A stretch of 26,756 nt of DNA from the NCBI GenBank assembly GCA_902795525.1, contig CADBLN010000045.1:1-26756 (forward strand), read 5' to 3'. The DNA comes from an uncultured Erysipelotrichaceae bacterium. Lineage in GTDB: Bacteria; Bacillota_I; Bacilli_A; Erysipelotrichales; Erysipelotrichaceae. This document shows positions 1 to 8,421 of this stretch, one piece after another (the stretch's first letter is position 1; every line of letters begins with the position of its first letter). Below the pieces are notes generated by a model. The model saw nothing but the letters and a program-made list of their open reading frames with translations, did no database searches and had not been told where the DNA came from. Made by a program: the position numbers and the translations under genes.

Positions 1-632
1 GGAGTCATGTAGGGACAATCCGTTTCCAACATCAGCCTATCTAATGGAATACGGCTGACATTTTCTTTTGGCTGTTGGGCATTCTTAAATGTAATAACTC
101 CACCAAAAGCAATATAGTAACCAAGCTTTAAGTATTCCTGCATCATCTCAAATGATTCACCAAAACAATGCATTAATACATTGGTCTTCGCATATTTCTT
201 TAAGGTATCATATGTGTCTTTAGCCGCACTTCTGGAATGAATTAAAACTGGCTTGTTGGCCTTATTGGCAATTTCTATTTGTTTTATAAACAACTCCATT
301 TGTTTATCCTTGTAAGTTTTATCCCAATAATAATCCAACCCTATTTCACCAATGGCGATTATCCTTTCATCGCTTATTACTTCCTCAAGATATCTTAAGT
401 CATCTTCTGTAATCTTATCAGCATCTTCAGGATGATAGCCAAAGGCAATATCTATTTGAGGAAACTGTTTTTGAAGTTCAAAAGTATATAATAAATCTTC
501 CTTGTTCATGCATATCACAAGGCTCTTTTTAACATTTAATTCGACTGCCCTATCAAAATACTCCTTGATTTTGTCTCTATAGACTTCATCATTCATATGG
601 CAGTGGGTATCTATCCAGAATAATTCATTCAT
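1..632 (-). CDS. tatD: TatD family metal-dependent DNase/hydrolase (3' end cut off by window)
   Basis: This leftward gene starts at ATG 632-630 and runs off the left edge, leaving 210 visible codons; family members are about 255 residues, so roughly 45 are missing. The metal-site motifs of the TIM-barrel amidohydrolase-type TatD fold appear in order: DTHCH near the start, IGEIGLDYYW in the middle, VLIHSR, MHCFG, and LETDCPYMT just before the edge. TatD proteins are cytoplasmic metal-dependent nucleases and hydrolases linked to DNA repair or turnover; the exact substrate cannot be read from sequence. No good SD precedes the start. A TATATT hexamer (complement of 656-661) could be its -10. It diverges from the oxidoreductase at 702. 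In many Bacillota tatD follows metG, which would lie outside this window. Confidence 0.93.
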   Translation of the reverse strand, partial: MNELFWIDTHCHMNDEVYRDKIKEYFDRAVELNVKKSLVICMNKEDLLYTFELQKQFPQIDIAFGYHPEDADKITEDDLRYLEEVISDERIIAIGEIGLDYYWDKTYKDKQMELFIKQIEIANKANKPVLIHSRSAAKDTYDTLKKYAKTNVLMHCFGESFEMMQEYLKLGYYIAFGGVITFKNAQQPKENVSRIPLDRLMLETDCPYMT

Positions 633-677
633 ATGTTTAGTTTAGCTTATTTTTAAATATATGTTAATTACGAATGA

Positions 678-693
678 TATAATGACTTTGGAG
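678..693 (+). promoter_or_regulatory. -10 box and SD for the oxidoreductase gene
   Basis: A consensus TATAAT lies at 678-683 and an SD-like TTGGAG at 688-693, eight bases before ATG 702. No good -35 is visible at 17±1 spacing because the upstream is AT-rich, so this is a probable rather than proven promoter. The predicted 5' leader is short, about 12 bases. Confidence 0.5.
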
Positions 694-701
694 ATATTTG
701 T

Positions 702-1670
702 ATGGAAAATAATAGCTTAAACATTGGAATAATTTCAACAGCTTCAATTGCTCATCGTTTTGCGGAAGCCGCAAAAGATGCCGCAAATGCTAATGCGTTA
801 GCCATTTCTTCAAGAGATTTAGGTAAAGCGCAACATTTCGCCAACCAACATAACTTAACAAAAGCTTATGATGATTATCATGAATTGTTAAATGATCCAG
901 AAATTGATGTTGTTTATATTCCCCTGGTCAATTCTTTGCATTATCCTTTTGCCAAGGAAGCTTTATTGGCCAATAAACATGTTTTGCTGGAAAAACCCTT
1001 TACTATCCGTAAGTATGAAGCCGAAGAATTAAGAGACATTGCTAAAGAAAGAAATCTCTTCTTAACAGAAACTGTCAAAACAGTATTTTTACCTGTATTT
1101 AAAGACATCAAAGAAATTGTCGATAATAAAACTTATGGTGAAATTCAGTTCATGGAGTTCAAGCAATCGTATGTCTCCGGTGAATATATTGATGGTTGGA
1201 ACAAACAAAGGGAGTTTGGTGGTGGAGTGTTGTATGGTAATGAAGCCTATTTCTTTACCACAGCTGAATTTCTTGCGGGAAACATTCAAAAAGTATGTGG
1301 TTTATCTAGCTTTGGCCAACACGATGTTGAAGATCAAATGTCATTAAGTATTAAACTCGAAAACAATTCACTGGCAACAAACTGTGTTTCCACAAATATT
1401 CTATTTAAAAATGGTTTAATCATGTACCTAGATAAAGCCAGAATTGAGATCCCTGACTATTGGAAAGCAAGAAAAGCTTTTATCTATCAAGGTGATTCAT
1501 TAGTTCAAACAATTGATTATCCTTGTGAACATGAACTGGTTTATGAAATTGAGCACTATGTTGACTGCATCCAAAAAGGGCTAACAGAAAGTCCTGTTAC
1601 CCCTTTAAACAAAACGATTAAGTACATTGGTATTTGTGAACGCATTAAAGAACGTTGGGAAAATACTTAA
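702..1670 (+). CDS. Gfo/Idh/MocA family NAD(P)-dependent oxidoreductase
   Basis: A 322-residue protein with an N-terminal Rossmann domain (about residues 5-120) and a C-terminal alpha/beta dimerisation domain. Family hallmarks are the GIISTASIA dinucleotide loop (residues 9-17), IPLVNSLHYPFA (73-84) and the catalytic-lysine motif EKP (97-99). The second catalytic region reads FGGGVLYGNEAYF rather than the usual GGGxLxDxGxY, so the substrate-side Asp/His of better-known members is not obvious. The family oxidises or reduces sugars, inositols and related polyols; the substrate here is unknown. The start is supported by the SD TTGGAG. The gene is monocistronic and converges with mnmE across only six bases, with no hairpin visible between them. 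Confidence 0.9.
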   Translation: MENNSLNIGIISTASIAHRFAEAAKDAANANALAISSRDLGKAQHFANQHNLTKAYDDYHELLNDPEIDVVYIPLVNSLHYPFAKEALLANKHVLLEKPFTIRKYEAEELRDIAKERNLFLTETVKTVFLPVFKDIKEIVDNKTYGEIQFMEFKQSYVSGEYIDGWNKQREFGGGVLYGNEAYFFTTAEFLAGNIQKVCGLSSFGQHDVEDQMSLSIKLENNSLATNCVSTNILFKNGLIMYLDKARIEIPDYWKARKAFIYQGDSLVQTIDYPCEHELVYEIEHYVDCIQKGLTESPVTPLNKTIKYIGICERIKERWENT

Positions 1671-1676
1671 ATACTT

Positions 1677-3005
1677 TTACTTCCCTACGCAAAATCTTGA
1701 AAATATTCCATCTAACAAATCTTCACGATGATACTCACCCAGTATTTCCTTTAAACATCTATAGGAATTTTGAAGATCTTCATTTATTAAATCTAATGGT
1801 ACATTGTCTTCTAGACTCTTTTTAACAAGTTTCATGGAACTCTGAGCTTCCTTCATTAGTGAAATCTGTCTTTCATTATTTAATGAAGGCTGTTCTAGAA
1901 CCAACTGATTAGTCTCAAACCTCATGTTTATTTCATCAATTAGTTGAGAAATATCTCCATTAATTGCGCTAATATTAATCTCATGAGTTTTGGCAGAAAG
2001 ATCCTGTTTGTTATAGACAACGATTCTGTTTTTATCTTTCGTTAGCTCTAATAATTCTTTATCCTCATTATCCAATTCCTTAGAACCATCCATTACCAGA
2101 ATTACTAGTTGAGCTTGTTTCAACGCTTCTTGGCTTTTCTCGATGCCAATTTGTTCAATCATGTTGTCAGTATCATGAATTCCAGCAGTATCTATTAGAT
2201 GTAAAGTCACATTCTTTAAATGAATGTCGCCTTCAACTAAGTCTCTTGTCGTGCCAGCTATTTCAGTAACAATGGCCTTATCTTCTGCTAGTAAGGCATT
2301 TAATAAACTGCTTTTTCCCACATTTGGTTTGCCCACAATAACTGTCTTCACGCCTTCTTTCACTATTAAAGTGCTTTCAGCTTTTTCTAAGATTTCCTGG
2401 CATCTGATTAACCAATCATCAACCAAAGGTTTTATCTCATTAGCAGTAATGATTCCAACATCATCGTATTCAGGATAATCAATATTGACTTCTATATTCG
2501 CAATTATCTGCATCACATCATCCATCAGCGGCATCAACAATTGACCAACACTGCCTTTCAAACTATTGACAGCTAAAAAGGCATTATTCTTATTGTCAGC
2601 CATGATCAAATCATTAACTGCTTCAGCTTGAGTCAAATCCATTTTGCCATTAAGAAAAGCTCTTTTAGTAAATTCACCTTCCATGGCTGCCCTAGCACCA
2701 TTACTCAAACAAAGTTCATATATTTTTCTAGTCACATAAATTCCACCATGGCAATTAATTTCAACCATATCTTCCCCAGTATATGAATGAGGGGCTTTAA
2801 ACACACTGACTAAAACATCATCGATAATCTTATCACCATCCATGATATTCCCATGATATATTCTATAACCTTCAAAATCATTAGTCTTTGCTTTGAAAAT
2901 CTTATTTAGCACAATTAAAGAATCACTGCCGCTCATCCTAATTATATTGATGGCGCTTGCGGTGATAATGCTTGTGGAAATCGCAACAATTGTTTGTTCT
3001 AACAT
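1677..3005 (-). CDS. mnmE: tRNA uridine-5-carboxymethylaminomethyl(34) synthesis GTPase MnmE
   Basis: A 442-residue protein of typical length. With MnmG it installs the cmnm5 group on wobble U34 of tRNAs in the cytoplasm. Visible parts are the N-terminal tetrahydrofolate-binding domain (about 1-117), a helical region interrupted by the G domain (about 216-375) with P-loop GKPNVGKSS (225-233), switch GTTRD (251-255), DTAG (272-275) and NKQD (332-335), and the C-terminal FCVGK with its conserved Cys (439). The N terminus reads IITASAINIIRMSG, where most MnmE have GxGAI, so the glycines of that turn are absent. The SD is weak. It starts 14 bases after the AbrB-like gene and is probably co-transcribed with it. 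MnmG, often adjacent, is not in the window. Confidence 0.97.
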   Translation of the reverse strand: MLEQTIVAISTSIITASAINIIRMSGSDSLIVLNKIFKAKTNDFEGYRIYHGNIMDGDKIIDDVLVSVFKAPHSYTGEDMVEINCHGGIYVTRKIYELCLSNGARAAMEGEFTKRAFLNGKMDLTQAEAVNDLIMADNKNNAFLAVNSLKGSVGQLLMPLMDDVMQIIANIEVNIDYPEYDDVGIITANEIKPLVDDWLIRCQEILEKAESTLIVKEGVKTVIVGKPNVGKSSLLNALLAEDKAIVTEIAGTTRDLVEGDIHLKNVTLHLIDTAGIHDTDNMIEQIGIEKSQEALKQAQLVILVMDGSKELDNEDKELLELTKDKNRIVVYNKQDLSAKTHEINISAINGDISQLIDEINMRFETNQLVLEQPSLNNERQISLMKEAQSSMKLVKKSLEDNVPLDLINEDLQNSYRCLKEILGEYHREDLLDGIFSRFCVGK

Positions 3006-3019
3006 ACTTATATTTTAAC

Positions 3020-4096
3020 TTATTTACCCACAATACTAATTAAAAACTTAGCCCAAATTGGAAATATCGTATAACAGCTAATTAATCTAATCATGTGTAA
3101 CACTGCAATCTTTGGTGAATCACTGCCAATTTCTCCTGCTACTAGGGCCATGTCACTAGCACCTCCAGGTGCTGTCGCAAACATTGCGGAAATATAATCA
3201 ATTTTCTTTGTCTTCGTCATGAAATAGCTAAGCACAAAATCTGCCAAAACATACATTACTATCAAAACAATTGTAGGAATAATCAATTCATATAAGTGTA
3301 AGATAGTGTCTTTGGTGATGCTGGAACCAACTAAAGCTCCCGCAAAGATTTGCACATATTTCTTATATTTTCTTTCTAAATGAGCACTCATACAATTGAA
3401 CTGGAATAGAATTACTAATATCAAGGACCCTGCCAATGTCCCAGCTGGAAAACCACTAATCTTTCCTAAATAGCCTCCAATTACGCCAATTATGGCTGTT
3501 ATCAATTGTTGGAGGAATTCGTTTTTAGGCATTATCCTGTCTATGAATGTTTCTCTGTTTTCAACTACTACCTCTTCAGTTTCTTCTTGTTGAGTTTCTA
3601 CCCTCTTACTGACAGCCTTGATGATGGCTGGGAAAAACAAGTAAACAGAAAACAGTCTAAATGTCTGCAAGAAACTGACCACAGCACCATCTGCCCCAAA
3701 TTCAGGTGCAATCAGCGCAATTTCTGTCACCCCTCCAGGAATCGCAATTAAGAAACTAGTTGGAGCATCAAATTTAAACACATAATAGAATAGAGACCCC
3801 AAAATCAAAGTAAATAACATGAAGCCAAACATCATTACCATTAATGGTTTAATCAAATCTTTCAACTTAGCGAGATCACTCTTCTTAAGAGTTAATCCTA
3901 TAAAAACACCTGTTAATGATTGGGTGATGACTTTGGTGTTGGCGGGCAAATAAGCTTTTGCCGTTAAAACATTTAATAATGCTACACCAATCATTGCTCC
4001 AATCATAAATGGAACAGGCATCTTAACTGCTTTGGCAATTAAGGATCCAACTACGGCCGCTACTATAGTAACTAATATCATCGTTATTTCACTCAT
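3020..4096 (-). CDS. AbrB family (PF05145-type) putative membrane transporter/regulator
   Basis: A 358-residue polytopic membrane protein with about ten hydrophobic segments and an internal duplication. The two halves carry related blocks: IPGGVTEIALIAPEFGAD (119-136) followed by FRLFSVYLFFP, and APGGASDMALVAGEIGSD (309-326) followed by IRLISCYTIFP. This duplicated PGG(V/A)(T/S)(E/D)xAL pattern is that of the AbrB/ammonia-monooxygenase-like membrane family; it is unrelated to the AbrB transcription factor. The transported substrate is not known. An acidic, charged loop (about 166-190) separates the halves. There is no SD. A TATAAT ends seven bases before the ATG, so the mRNA may be leaderless. 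mnmE follows 14 bases downstream. Confidence 0.85.
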   Translation of the reverse strand: MSEITMILVTIVAAVVGSLIAKAVKMPVPFMIGAMIGVALLNVLTAKAYLPANTKVITQSLTGVFIGLTLKKSDLAKLKDLIKPLMVMMFGFMLFTLILGSLFYYVFKFDAPTSFLIAIPGGVTEIALIAPEFGADGAVVSFLQTFRLFSVYLFFPAIIKAVSKRVETQQEETEEVVVENRETFIDRIMPKNEFLQQLITAIIGVIGGYLGKISGFPAGTLAGSLILVILFQFNCMSAHLERKYKKYVQIFAGALVGSSITKDTILHLYELIIPTIVLIVMYVLADFVLSYFMTKTKKIDYISAMFATAPGGASDMALVAGEIGSDSPKIAVLHMIRLISCYTIFPIWAKFLISIVGK

Positions 4097-4102
4097 GCTA
4101 AT

Positions 4103-4108
4103 ATTATA
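4103..4108 (-). promoter_or_regulatory. -10 box placing the AbrB-family transcript start at its ATG
   Basis: The complement of 4103-4108 is TATAAT. Its downstream end is seven bases from the start codon at 4096-4094, so the expected transcription start falls on or next to the A of ATG. No consensus -35 is seen at the right spacing. Confidence 0.4.
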
Positions 4109-4129
4109 AACCCTTAGAGGTGAATTTGT

Positions 4130-4146
4130 TATAATACGCTTGGTGA
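4130..4146 (+). promoter_or_regulatory. -10 box and SD for the SRAP gene
   Basis: TATAAT lies at 4130-4135 and GGTGA at 4142-4146, six bases before ATG 4153, giving a very short leader. The -35 is not recognisable. It is back-to-back with the opposite-strand TATAAT at 4103-4108. Confidence 0.45.
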
Positions 4147-4152
4147 AAAAAT

Positions 4153-4713
4153 ATGTGTGGAAGATTTTTCTTTAGTGAGAACATTGCTTTAGACAAGTAT
4201 CATAGAATCTTGAAGAGAAAATACGATCAAACAACACTCAATTTATGGAAAACAGGTGAAGTTTTTCCCAATGATATTGTAGTAGTTATTGATAACAGGA
4301 ATAATCCACAGCTAATGAAATGGAGTTTTAATCTATTCTCACGCAAGATTATTAATTCAAGAATAGAGTCAATTAAAGAAAAAGCTTATTATCATGAATT
4401 CATTCAAAAGTATCGCTGCTTAATTCCTGTTAGTGGCTTTTATGAGTGGAACGCAAATAAGGAAAAGCATTACATTCATACTAATGAAGAAATGTTCTAT
4501 CTTGCTGGCATATACCAAACAACAGATGCTTTAAGCAACTTTTCAATCATAACTAAACCAGCAACACAAACATCCAGTATTCACAATAGATGCCCAATCA
4601 TTTTTAATGAAAATCAAGCGCGCAGTTATTTAAAAGAATTCAATATCATGGACTTATTAACAAATAATCCTATTCTTGAAATTGAAACATCGCAAAAACA
4701 GCTAGAATTGTGA
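4153..4713 (+). CDS. SRAP domain protein (YedK/HMCES family)
   Basis: A 186-residue protein beginning Met-Cys-Gly-Arg-Phe. Removal of Met exposes Cys2, the catalytic nucleophile that family members use to form a thiazolidine crosslink with abasic sites in single-stranded DNA. The other active-site residues are recognisable: Asn in INSRIES (N68), Glu in SGFYEW (E98) and His in SIHNRCP (H144; the usual motif is HxRMP). At 186 residues it is somewhat shorter than the usual ~220. The start is fixed by the need for Cys2. It ends in TGA, which shows that TGA is a stop codon in this genome. The gene lies 21 bases upstream of the membrane protein at 4735, so the two may be co-transcribed. Confidence 0.93.
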   Translation: MCGRFFFSENIALDKYHRILKRKYDQTTLNLWKTGEVFPNDIVVVIDNRNNPQLMKWSFNLFSRKIINSRIESIKEKAYYHEFIQKYRCLIPVSGFYEWNANKEKHYIHTNEEMFYLAGIYQTTDALSNFSIITKPATQTSSIHNRCPIIFNENQARSYLKEFNIMDLLTNNPILEIETSQKQLEL

Positions 4714-4734
4714 TACATTATTGTTGGGGAAAAC

Positions 4735-5583
4735 ATGGAAAATACTGTAGTAAGTTATTACAAAAACAGAAAGAAATACATCCTACAAGACATTTTAAAA
4801 TATGTCTTGGTTTTTATTGTATTAATTGGCGTATTAGTTGGAGTATTTTTTGCTTTCTTTAACATATCCCCTGTTGAAAGATATCAAAAGCTATACGAGA
4901 ATACTGTTGAATTCATTCAAAATGAAAACCTATACACTTCTTATTATGAAGATGCCTCATGGCGAGATAATATAACCACCATTACCAAAAAAGATCTTGT
5001 TCTACATGTAAACAGACAAAAAGAGAATAATTACGTCAGTTACAATTACGATTCCAAGATAGATGATAAAGCCCAACTTAGAATCACTAAATGGGAAAAT
5101 GAATATTTGTTTTCCTATTCAGAAGAAAATGAACAACTATCATTTAAATCCTCAAAACAGCCTTCTTCTTTTAATGAAGTTGATGCTTTAGAAAAACAAC
5201 TGAAGCCTATTTTGGTAGATGCTACTCACTTTAAGGAAGAAACTCTGGAAATCAGAGGCTCACATGGGTCAGCAAGCCTAAATCTAAATGCTTTTTCTAC
5301 TAAACAATGGGAATACATCATTTCCACTATGTTTGAAGAAGAAATAAACATGAACCTTTACAGCATTGAAGACATCTACTATTCATTTAGCATTGATGAT
5401 GGTCACATTGAAAACATCCACTACTATATCTACGTACAAAAGAATGGAAACAACGAAAAAGGAACCTATAGTTATTCTTGTTACTGGGATGATTACGAAT
5501 ATGGTTTAAATGTTTCATTATTCGAGGTTGCAACAGAGGTAGATTCCTTGGATGAGATAATTGAAGAACAATTAAAAAATTAG
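4735..5583 (+). CDS. Hypothetical single-pass membrane-anchored extracytoplasmic protein
   Basis: A 282-residue protein I cannot assign to a family. The N terminus is basic (YKNRKKY, residues 9-15), followed by one strong hydrophobic segment (about 20-43), and the remaining ~240 residues are polar and rich in Tyr, Asn, Glu and Ser. This is the layout of a signal-anchored protein with its C-terminal domain outside the cell. No Cys lipobox, sortase motif or catalytic motif is visible. An SD (TTGGGG) precedes ATG 4735. It sits 21 bases after the SRAP gene, and its TAG stop is the first triplet of a terminator stem. Confidence 0.8.
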   Translation: MENTVVSYYKNRKKYILQDILKYVLVFIVLIGVLVGVFFAFFNISPVERYQKLYENTVEFIQNENLYTSYYEDASWRDNITTITKKDLVLHVNRQKENNYVSYNYDSKIDDKAQLRITKWENEYLFSYSEENEQLSFKSSKQPSSFNEVDALEKQLKPILVDATHFKEETLEIRGSHGSASLNLNAFSTKQWEYIISTMFEEEINMNLYSIEDIYYSFSIDDGHIENIHYYIYVQKNGNNEKGTYSYSCYWDDYEYGLNVSLFEVATEVDSLDEIIEEQLKN

Positions 5584-5613
5584 TGCATTCACATATATGA
5601 ATGCACTAATTTT
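5581..5613. terminator. Bidirectional intrinsic terminator overlapping a stop codon
   Basis: A perfect 11-bp inverted repeat, TAGTGCATTCA (5581-5591) and TGAATGCACTA (5598-5608), with a 6-base loop. It is followed on the + strand by ATTTTTATT and on the - strand by ATTTTTTAATT. It can therefore end transcription from both the 4735 gene and the convergent tldE gene (stop at 5613). The TAG of the 4735 gene is the start of the left arm. Confidence 0.9.
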
Positions 5614-6896
5614 TATTCCTCACCAGCAACAGCTACATTTTGTATTTCAATCGTGACTGGAACAATGCAATTATCAATTTGTCTGGTTTCCTTGGACATT
5701 CTAATATCATTTAAAACATCCGCAAAATTACAAGTGATTGAACCACCTGTCACCGCAATTTTATTGTTCCCATCAAAATAATAAGCTAGTCTGATTTCAC
5801 CGCCAAATGTTCCCGTCAATGGATTCATAATGAAACTTGAGAATTGAATTATTTCAAGGTATGGATCTTGGTGCAACTGTTCCAGAGTTTTACTGCCACC
5901 ACTAACAACATAGTTATTTGCGCATGAGGCATCCTTAACACCTAAATAATAAGCAGGAATATGGTCTCCCCAATAAGCTACATATTCTCCATCTTTAACA
6001 ATAAAACTATCTTTAGCTTTAGCACCATCATTTGAATAAGGCAGATTTTTGCTGGAATATGGTAACTCTGCTTTTAACTCAACACTTATTCTGTCACAGT
6101 TATCACCACTTTGAGCCTTATCCCCTATCTTAACTTGACTACCGCGGCTGTAAACTACACTGGTTCTAGTTTTCATCAAGAAATAACGGAAGAACTGTGC
6201 ATTATCTAAGCTTGTCAGCAACACTCTTTGATTCAAAGCCTTTTTAGTCCCAACTGCTTTTGTTCTATCTTTTGCATACTTAAATACATCTAAGATTCCC
6301 TGGGTAATTTCCTGTAATGGCTGGTTGGCAAAACTGACCCTGTGGTACAGCTCTATCTCTTTGTCACCATCAATAGAATTTATTATTACTTCTATTTCTT
6401 CATCCATGCTATTGAATGAAACATCTACACCTTGAGAATTAACAATATGAATGAAATACTCATTGACAAATATTTCATAAGAATTAATCTTTTCCGTCTC
6501 TGTGTTTTTGACGTTTTGAATAGCACTAACAACTGTTTTTAAAACCTCTATTAACTGATAATCTTTTTTATCCTCATTGTGTTTTTCATCCTTTACTAGT
6601 TCATAGTAAGGATTTAATGCGATGCTCGCATTATATTTCATCTTTTCAATTTCTTCTTTTATCTCTTCAACCGGTGTATCAGGGAAAAAACTATGTGAAG
6701 CAGAACCCCTCATCTTCTTACCTTCAACTTCCTTATCAAGATAAATGGTGAGGTTTCTTTCCACAACATCAGAAATACGATGTTGATCCAACTCTTGTTT
6801 AACAAAGTATGCTTGATGAGACTTTGTAATTGTTTCCACCAACTTCCAATCATCAACGTTGGCTTGTTTTACTAATTCTATTAATTGATTAAACAT
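5613..6896 (-). CDS. tldE: TldE/PmbA family metallopeptidase subunit
   Basis: A 427-residue member of the TldD/PmbA family (U62 peptidase group), the catalytically inactive partner of TldD. In enterobacteria the heterodimer cleaves unfolded peptides, matures microcin B17 and degrades the antitoxin CcdA; the target in this organism is not known. There is no HExxxH motif, as expected for the TldE half. The C-terminal half shows the family's beta-rich stretch around SSFIMNPLTGTFGGEIRLAYYF. The gene starts one base after the tldD stop, so the two are translationally coupled. It ends at the bidirectional terminator near 5610. It is a cytoplasmic protein with no signal peptide. Confidence 0.9.
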   Translation of the reverse strand: MFNQLIELVKQANVDDWKLVETITKSHQAYFVKQELDQHRISDVVERNLTIYLDKEVEGKKMRGSASHSFFPDTPVEEIKEEIEKMKYNASIALNPYYELVKDEKHNEDKKDYQLIEVLKTVVSAIQNVKNTETEKINSYEIFVNEYFIHIVNSQGVDVSFNSMDEEIEVIINSIDGDKEIELYHRVSFANQPLQEITQGILDVFKYAKDRTKAVGTKKALNQRVLLTSLDNAQFFRYFLMKTRTSVVYSRGSQVKIGDKAQSGDNCDRISVELKAELPYSSKNLPYSNDGAKAKDSFIVKDGEYVAYWGDHIPAYYLGVKDASCANNYVVSGGSKTLEQLHQDPYLEIIQFSSFIMNPLTGTFGGEIRLAYYFDGNNKIAVTGGSITCNFADVLNDIRMSKETRQIDNCIVPVTIEIQNVAVAGEE

Positions 6897-6897
6897 A

Positions 6898-8322
6898 CTA
6901 GCCTAACCTCACTTTCGTTTTCAAGTATGGACCTCCATCACTGACAATGACCCATTCTTTATATCCTTTACCACAATGTCCATTGCCATTTAAGTAAAGG
7001 TCTTTGCCAAGCATAGAAATATTGCTTAAAAGGTCTGGAACATAGCCCGTCAATACAACAGGAGTAAACATCTTTCCTGTTAACTTGCCGTCTTTTATTT
7101 CCTTTGCCCTTGACATAACACATTGAATTCCCCAATGTTTTGGATCTTCCATGCCACTGTTCATCCCATCAATCAAAAAGCCATATTTAACTGATGAAAT
7201 CATATCCTCAACACTATCTTGTTTTGCCTCAAAGTAGGTATTGGTCATCCTGGTATAAACTTTACGAGCAAATGATTCCCTGCGTCCATTACCTGTTGGG
7301 GTTACCCCTAATCTAGCGGCACTCATCAAATCACAGATGCCACTTACCAAATAACCATCCTTAATTATTTGAGTTCTTTCACATAGTGTTCCTTCATCAT
7401 CGAAGAAATAAGAAGCCGATTGTTGAATGCCTCCTTGAGCCCCATCATACATGTTTGTAATGTCACTGGCTAATTTTTCGCCCATGTGTTGTTTTGCGAT
7501 TGCCCTATCCTTAACAAACATGTCCATTTCTACCCCGTGGCCAAATGCCTCATGAGCAATAAGACCTGCTCCTTCTGGAGTAGTTATTATTTCATATTCG
7601 CCAGGTTCAATTGCTTCTGCATCAAACATCGCAACTAAATCTTCATACGCCGATTCAATTTTAGGAACAAGATTATCCAAAATTTCAGATCCACACCAAG
7701 CTGTATCGCTTAACACATTATACTGAGTATTGCCATCTTTGTTTGCGAGCATCATGATATTGGCGAAACTGCAACCATAAGCTTGTATCAAATCCTTGTT
7801 TTTTGACAAAAACATCTTTTGAAAAATGCCGGCACTATAGTTAACCCTGCATTCAATGATGTGTTCCTTTTTTGCCACTTCATCAGAAATTGCTTGCATC
7901 TTATTAACGATGTTCTCATTATCCAAGTGATATAATTCCTCAGCAATTTCACCAGCAAACTCCTTGCTTATTTTTTCTTCATACAACAAAGGTGTCTCCA
8001 GTTTTTTGATATTCATCTTTTCCAACATGCTTCCCTGTTGGTTTAACTCATCTTTAATGGTTTTAGCCAGTTTTTCAACATCACCCAACTCATTAAAGGA
8101 GTATTCACTGTAACCATTGTCTTTGTATACTCTGACCACAAAGCCTCTTTCACCATCGGAATAGTCATTAATTATCTTCTGTCTTTGTGAGATATAAAAT
8201 GAGGCTCCAGTTACATCTGTCGCCAAAACAGAAACATAATCAAAGTCAGATTCCAAAAGAGCCAACAGCTTTTGAAGTTTAGGCTTGCATTGTAATAAAT
8301 AACTTGATTGTTTTGCTAACAT
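6898..8322 (-). CDS. tldD: TldD family zinc metalloprotease subunit
   Basis: A 474-residue protein. The zinc motif is HEAFGH (residues 257-262, in AHEAFGHGVEMD), where TldD proteins have HExxxH. A C-terminal CGKG segment supplies the Cys commonly conserved as an additional ligand. It is the catalytic half of the TldD/TldE heterodimer, which admits only unfolded peptides to its internal cavity. The start is supported by AGGAG upstream (complement of about 8330-8335). The partner tldE follows after one base. The pair faces away from rsmG. There is no peptide-precursor gene nearby that would suggest a RiPP substrate, so a general peptide-turnover role is the cautious reading. Confidence 0.93.
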   Translation of the reverse strand: MLAKQSSYLLQCKPKLQKLLALLESDFDYVSVLATDVTGASFYISQRQKIINDYSDGERGFVVRVYKDNGYSEYSFNELGDVEKLAKTIKDELNQQGSMLEKMNIKKLETPLLYEEKISKEFAGEIAEELYHLDNENIVNKMQAISDEVAKKEHIIECRVNYSAGIFQKMFLSKNKDLIQAYGCSFANIMMLANKDGNTQYNVLSDTAWCGSEILDNLVPKIESAYEDLVAMFDAEAIEPGEYEIITTPEGAGLIAHEAFGHGVEMDMFVKDRAIAKQHMGEKLASDITNMYDGAQGGIQQSASYFFDDEGTLCERTQIIKDGYLVSGICDLMSAARLGVTPTGNGRRESFARKVYTRMTNTYFEAKQDSVEDMISSVKYGFLIDGMNSGMEDPKHWGIQCVMSRAKEIKDGKLTGKMFTPVVLTGYVPDLLSNISMLGKDLYLNGNGHCGKGYKEWVIVSDGGPYLKTKVRLG

Positions 8323-8343
8323 AATAAAAATCTCCTGCTACGT

Positions 8344-8349
8344 ATTATA
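8344..8349 (-). promoter_or_regulatory. -10 box for tldD-tldE
   Basis: The complement of 8344-8349 is TATAAT, about 21 bases upstream of the tldD start, with AGGAG between. No -35 of good match is seen at 16-18 spacing. Confidence 0.45.
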
Positions 8350-8396
8350 ACATAGTAAGGGACTTGAATTATTCTTTTTACTTATTTAAATTTTGT

Positions 8397-8417
8397 TATA
8401 CTATTATATATAAGAGG
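8397..8417 (+). promoter_or_regulatory. -10 box and SD for the rsmG-noc-par operon
   Basis: TATACT at 8397-8402 in a T-rich context, then the SD AAGAGG at 8412-8417, five bases before ATG 8422. The predicted leader is only about 12 bases. The -35 is not clear. Confidence 0.4.
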
Positions 8418-8421
8418 TAAT

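Noticed and set aside
5613..8322. RiPP or microcin gene cluster around tldDE
   Set aside because: No precursor peptide, modification enzyme or dedicated exporter gene lies next to the pair.
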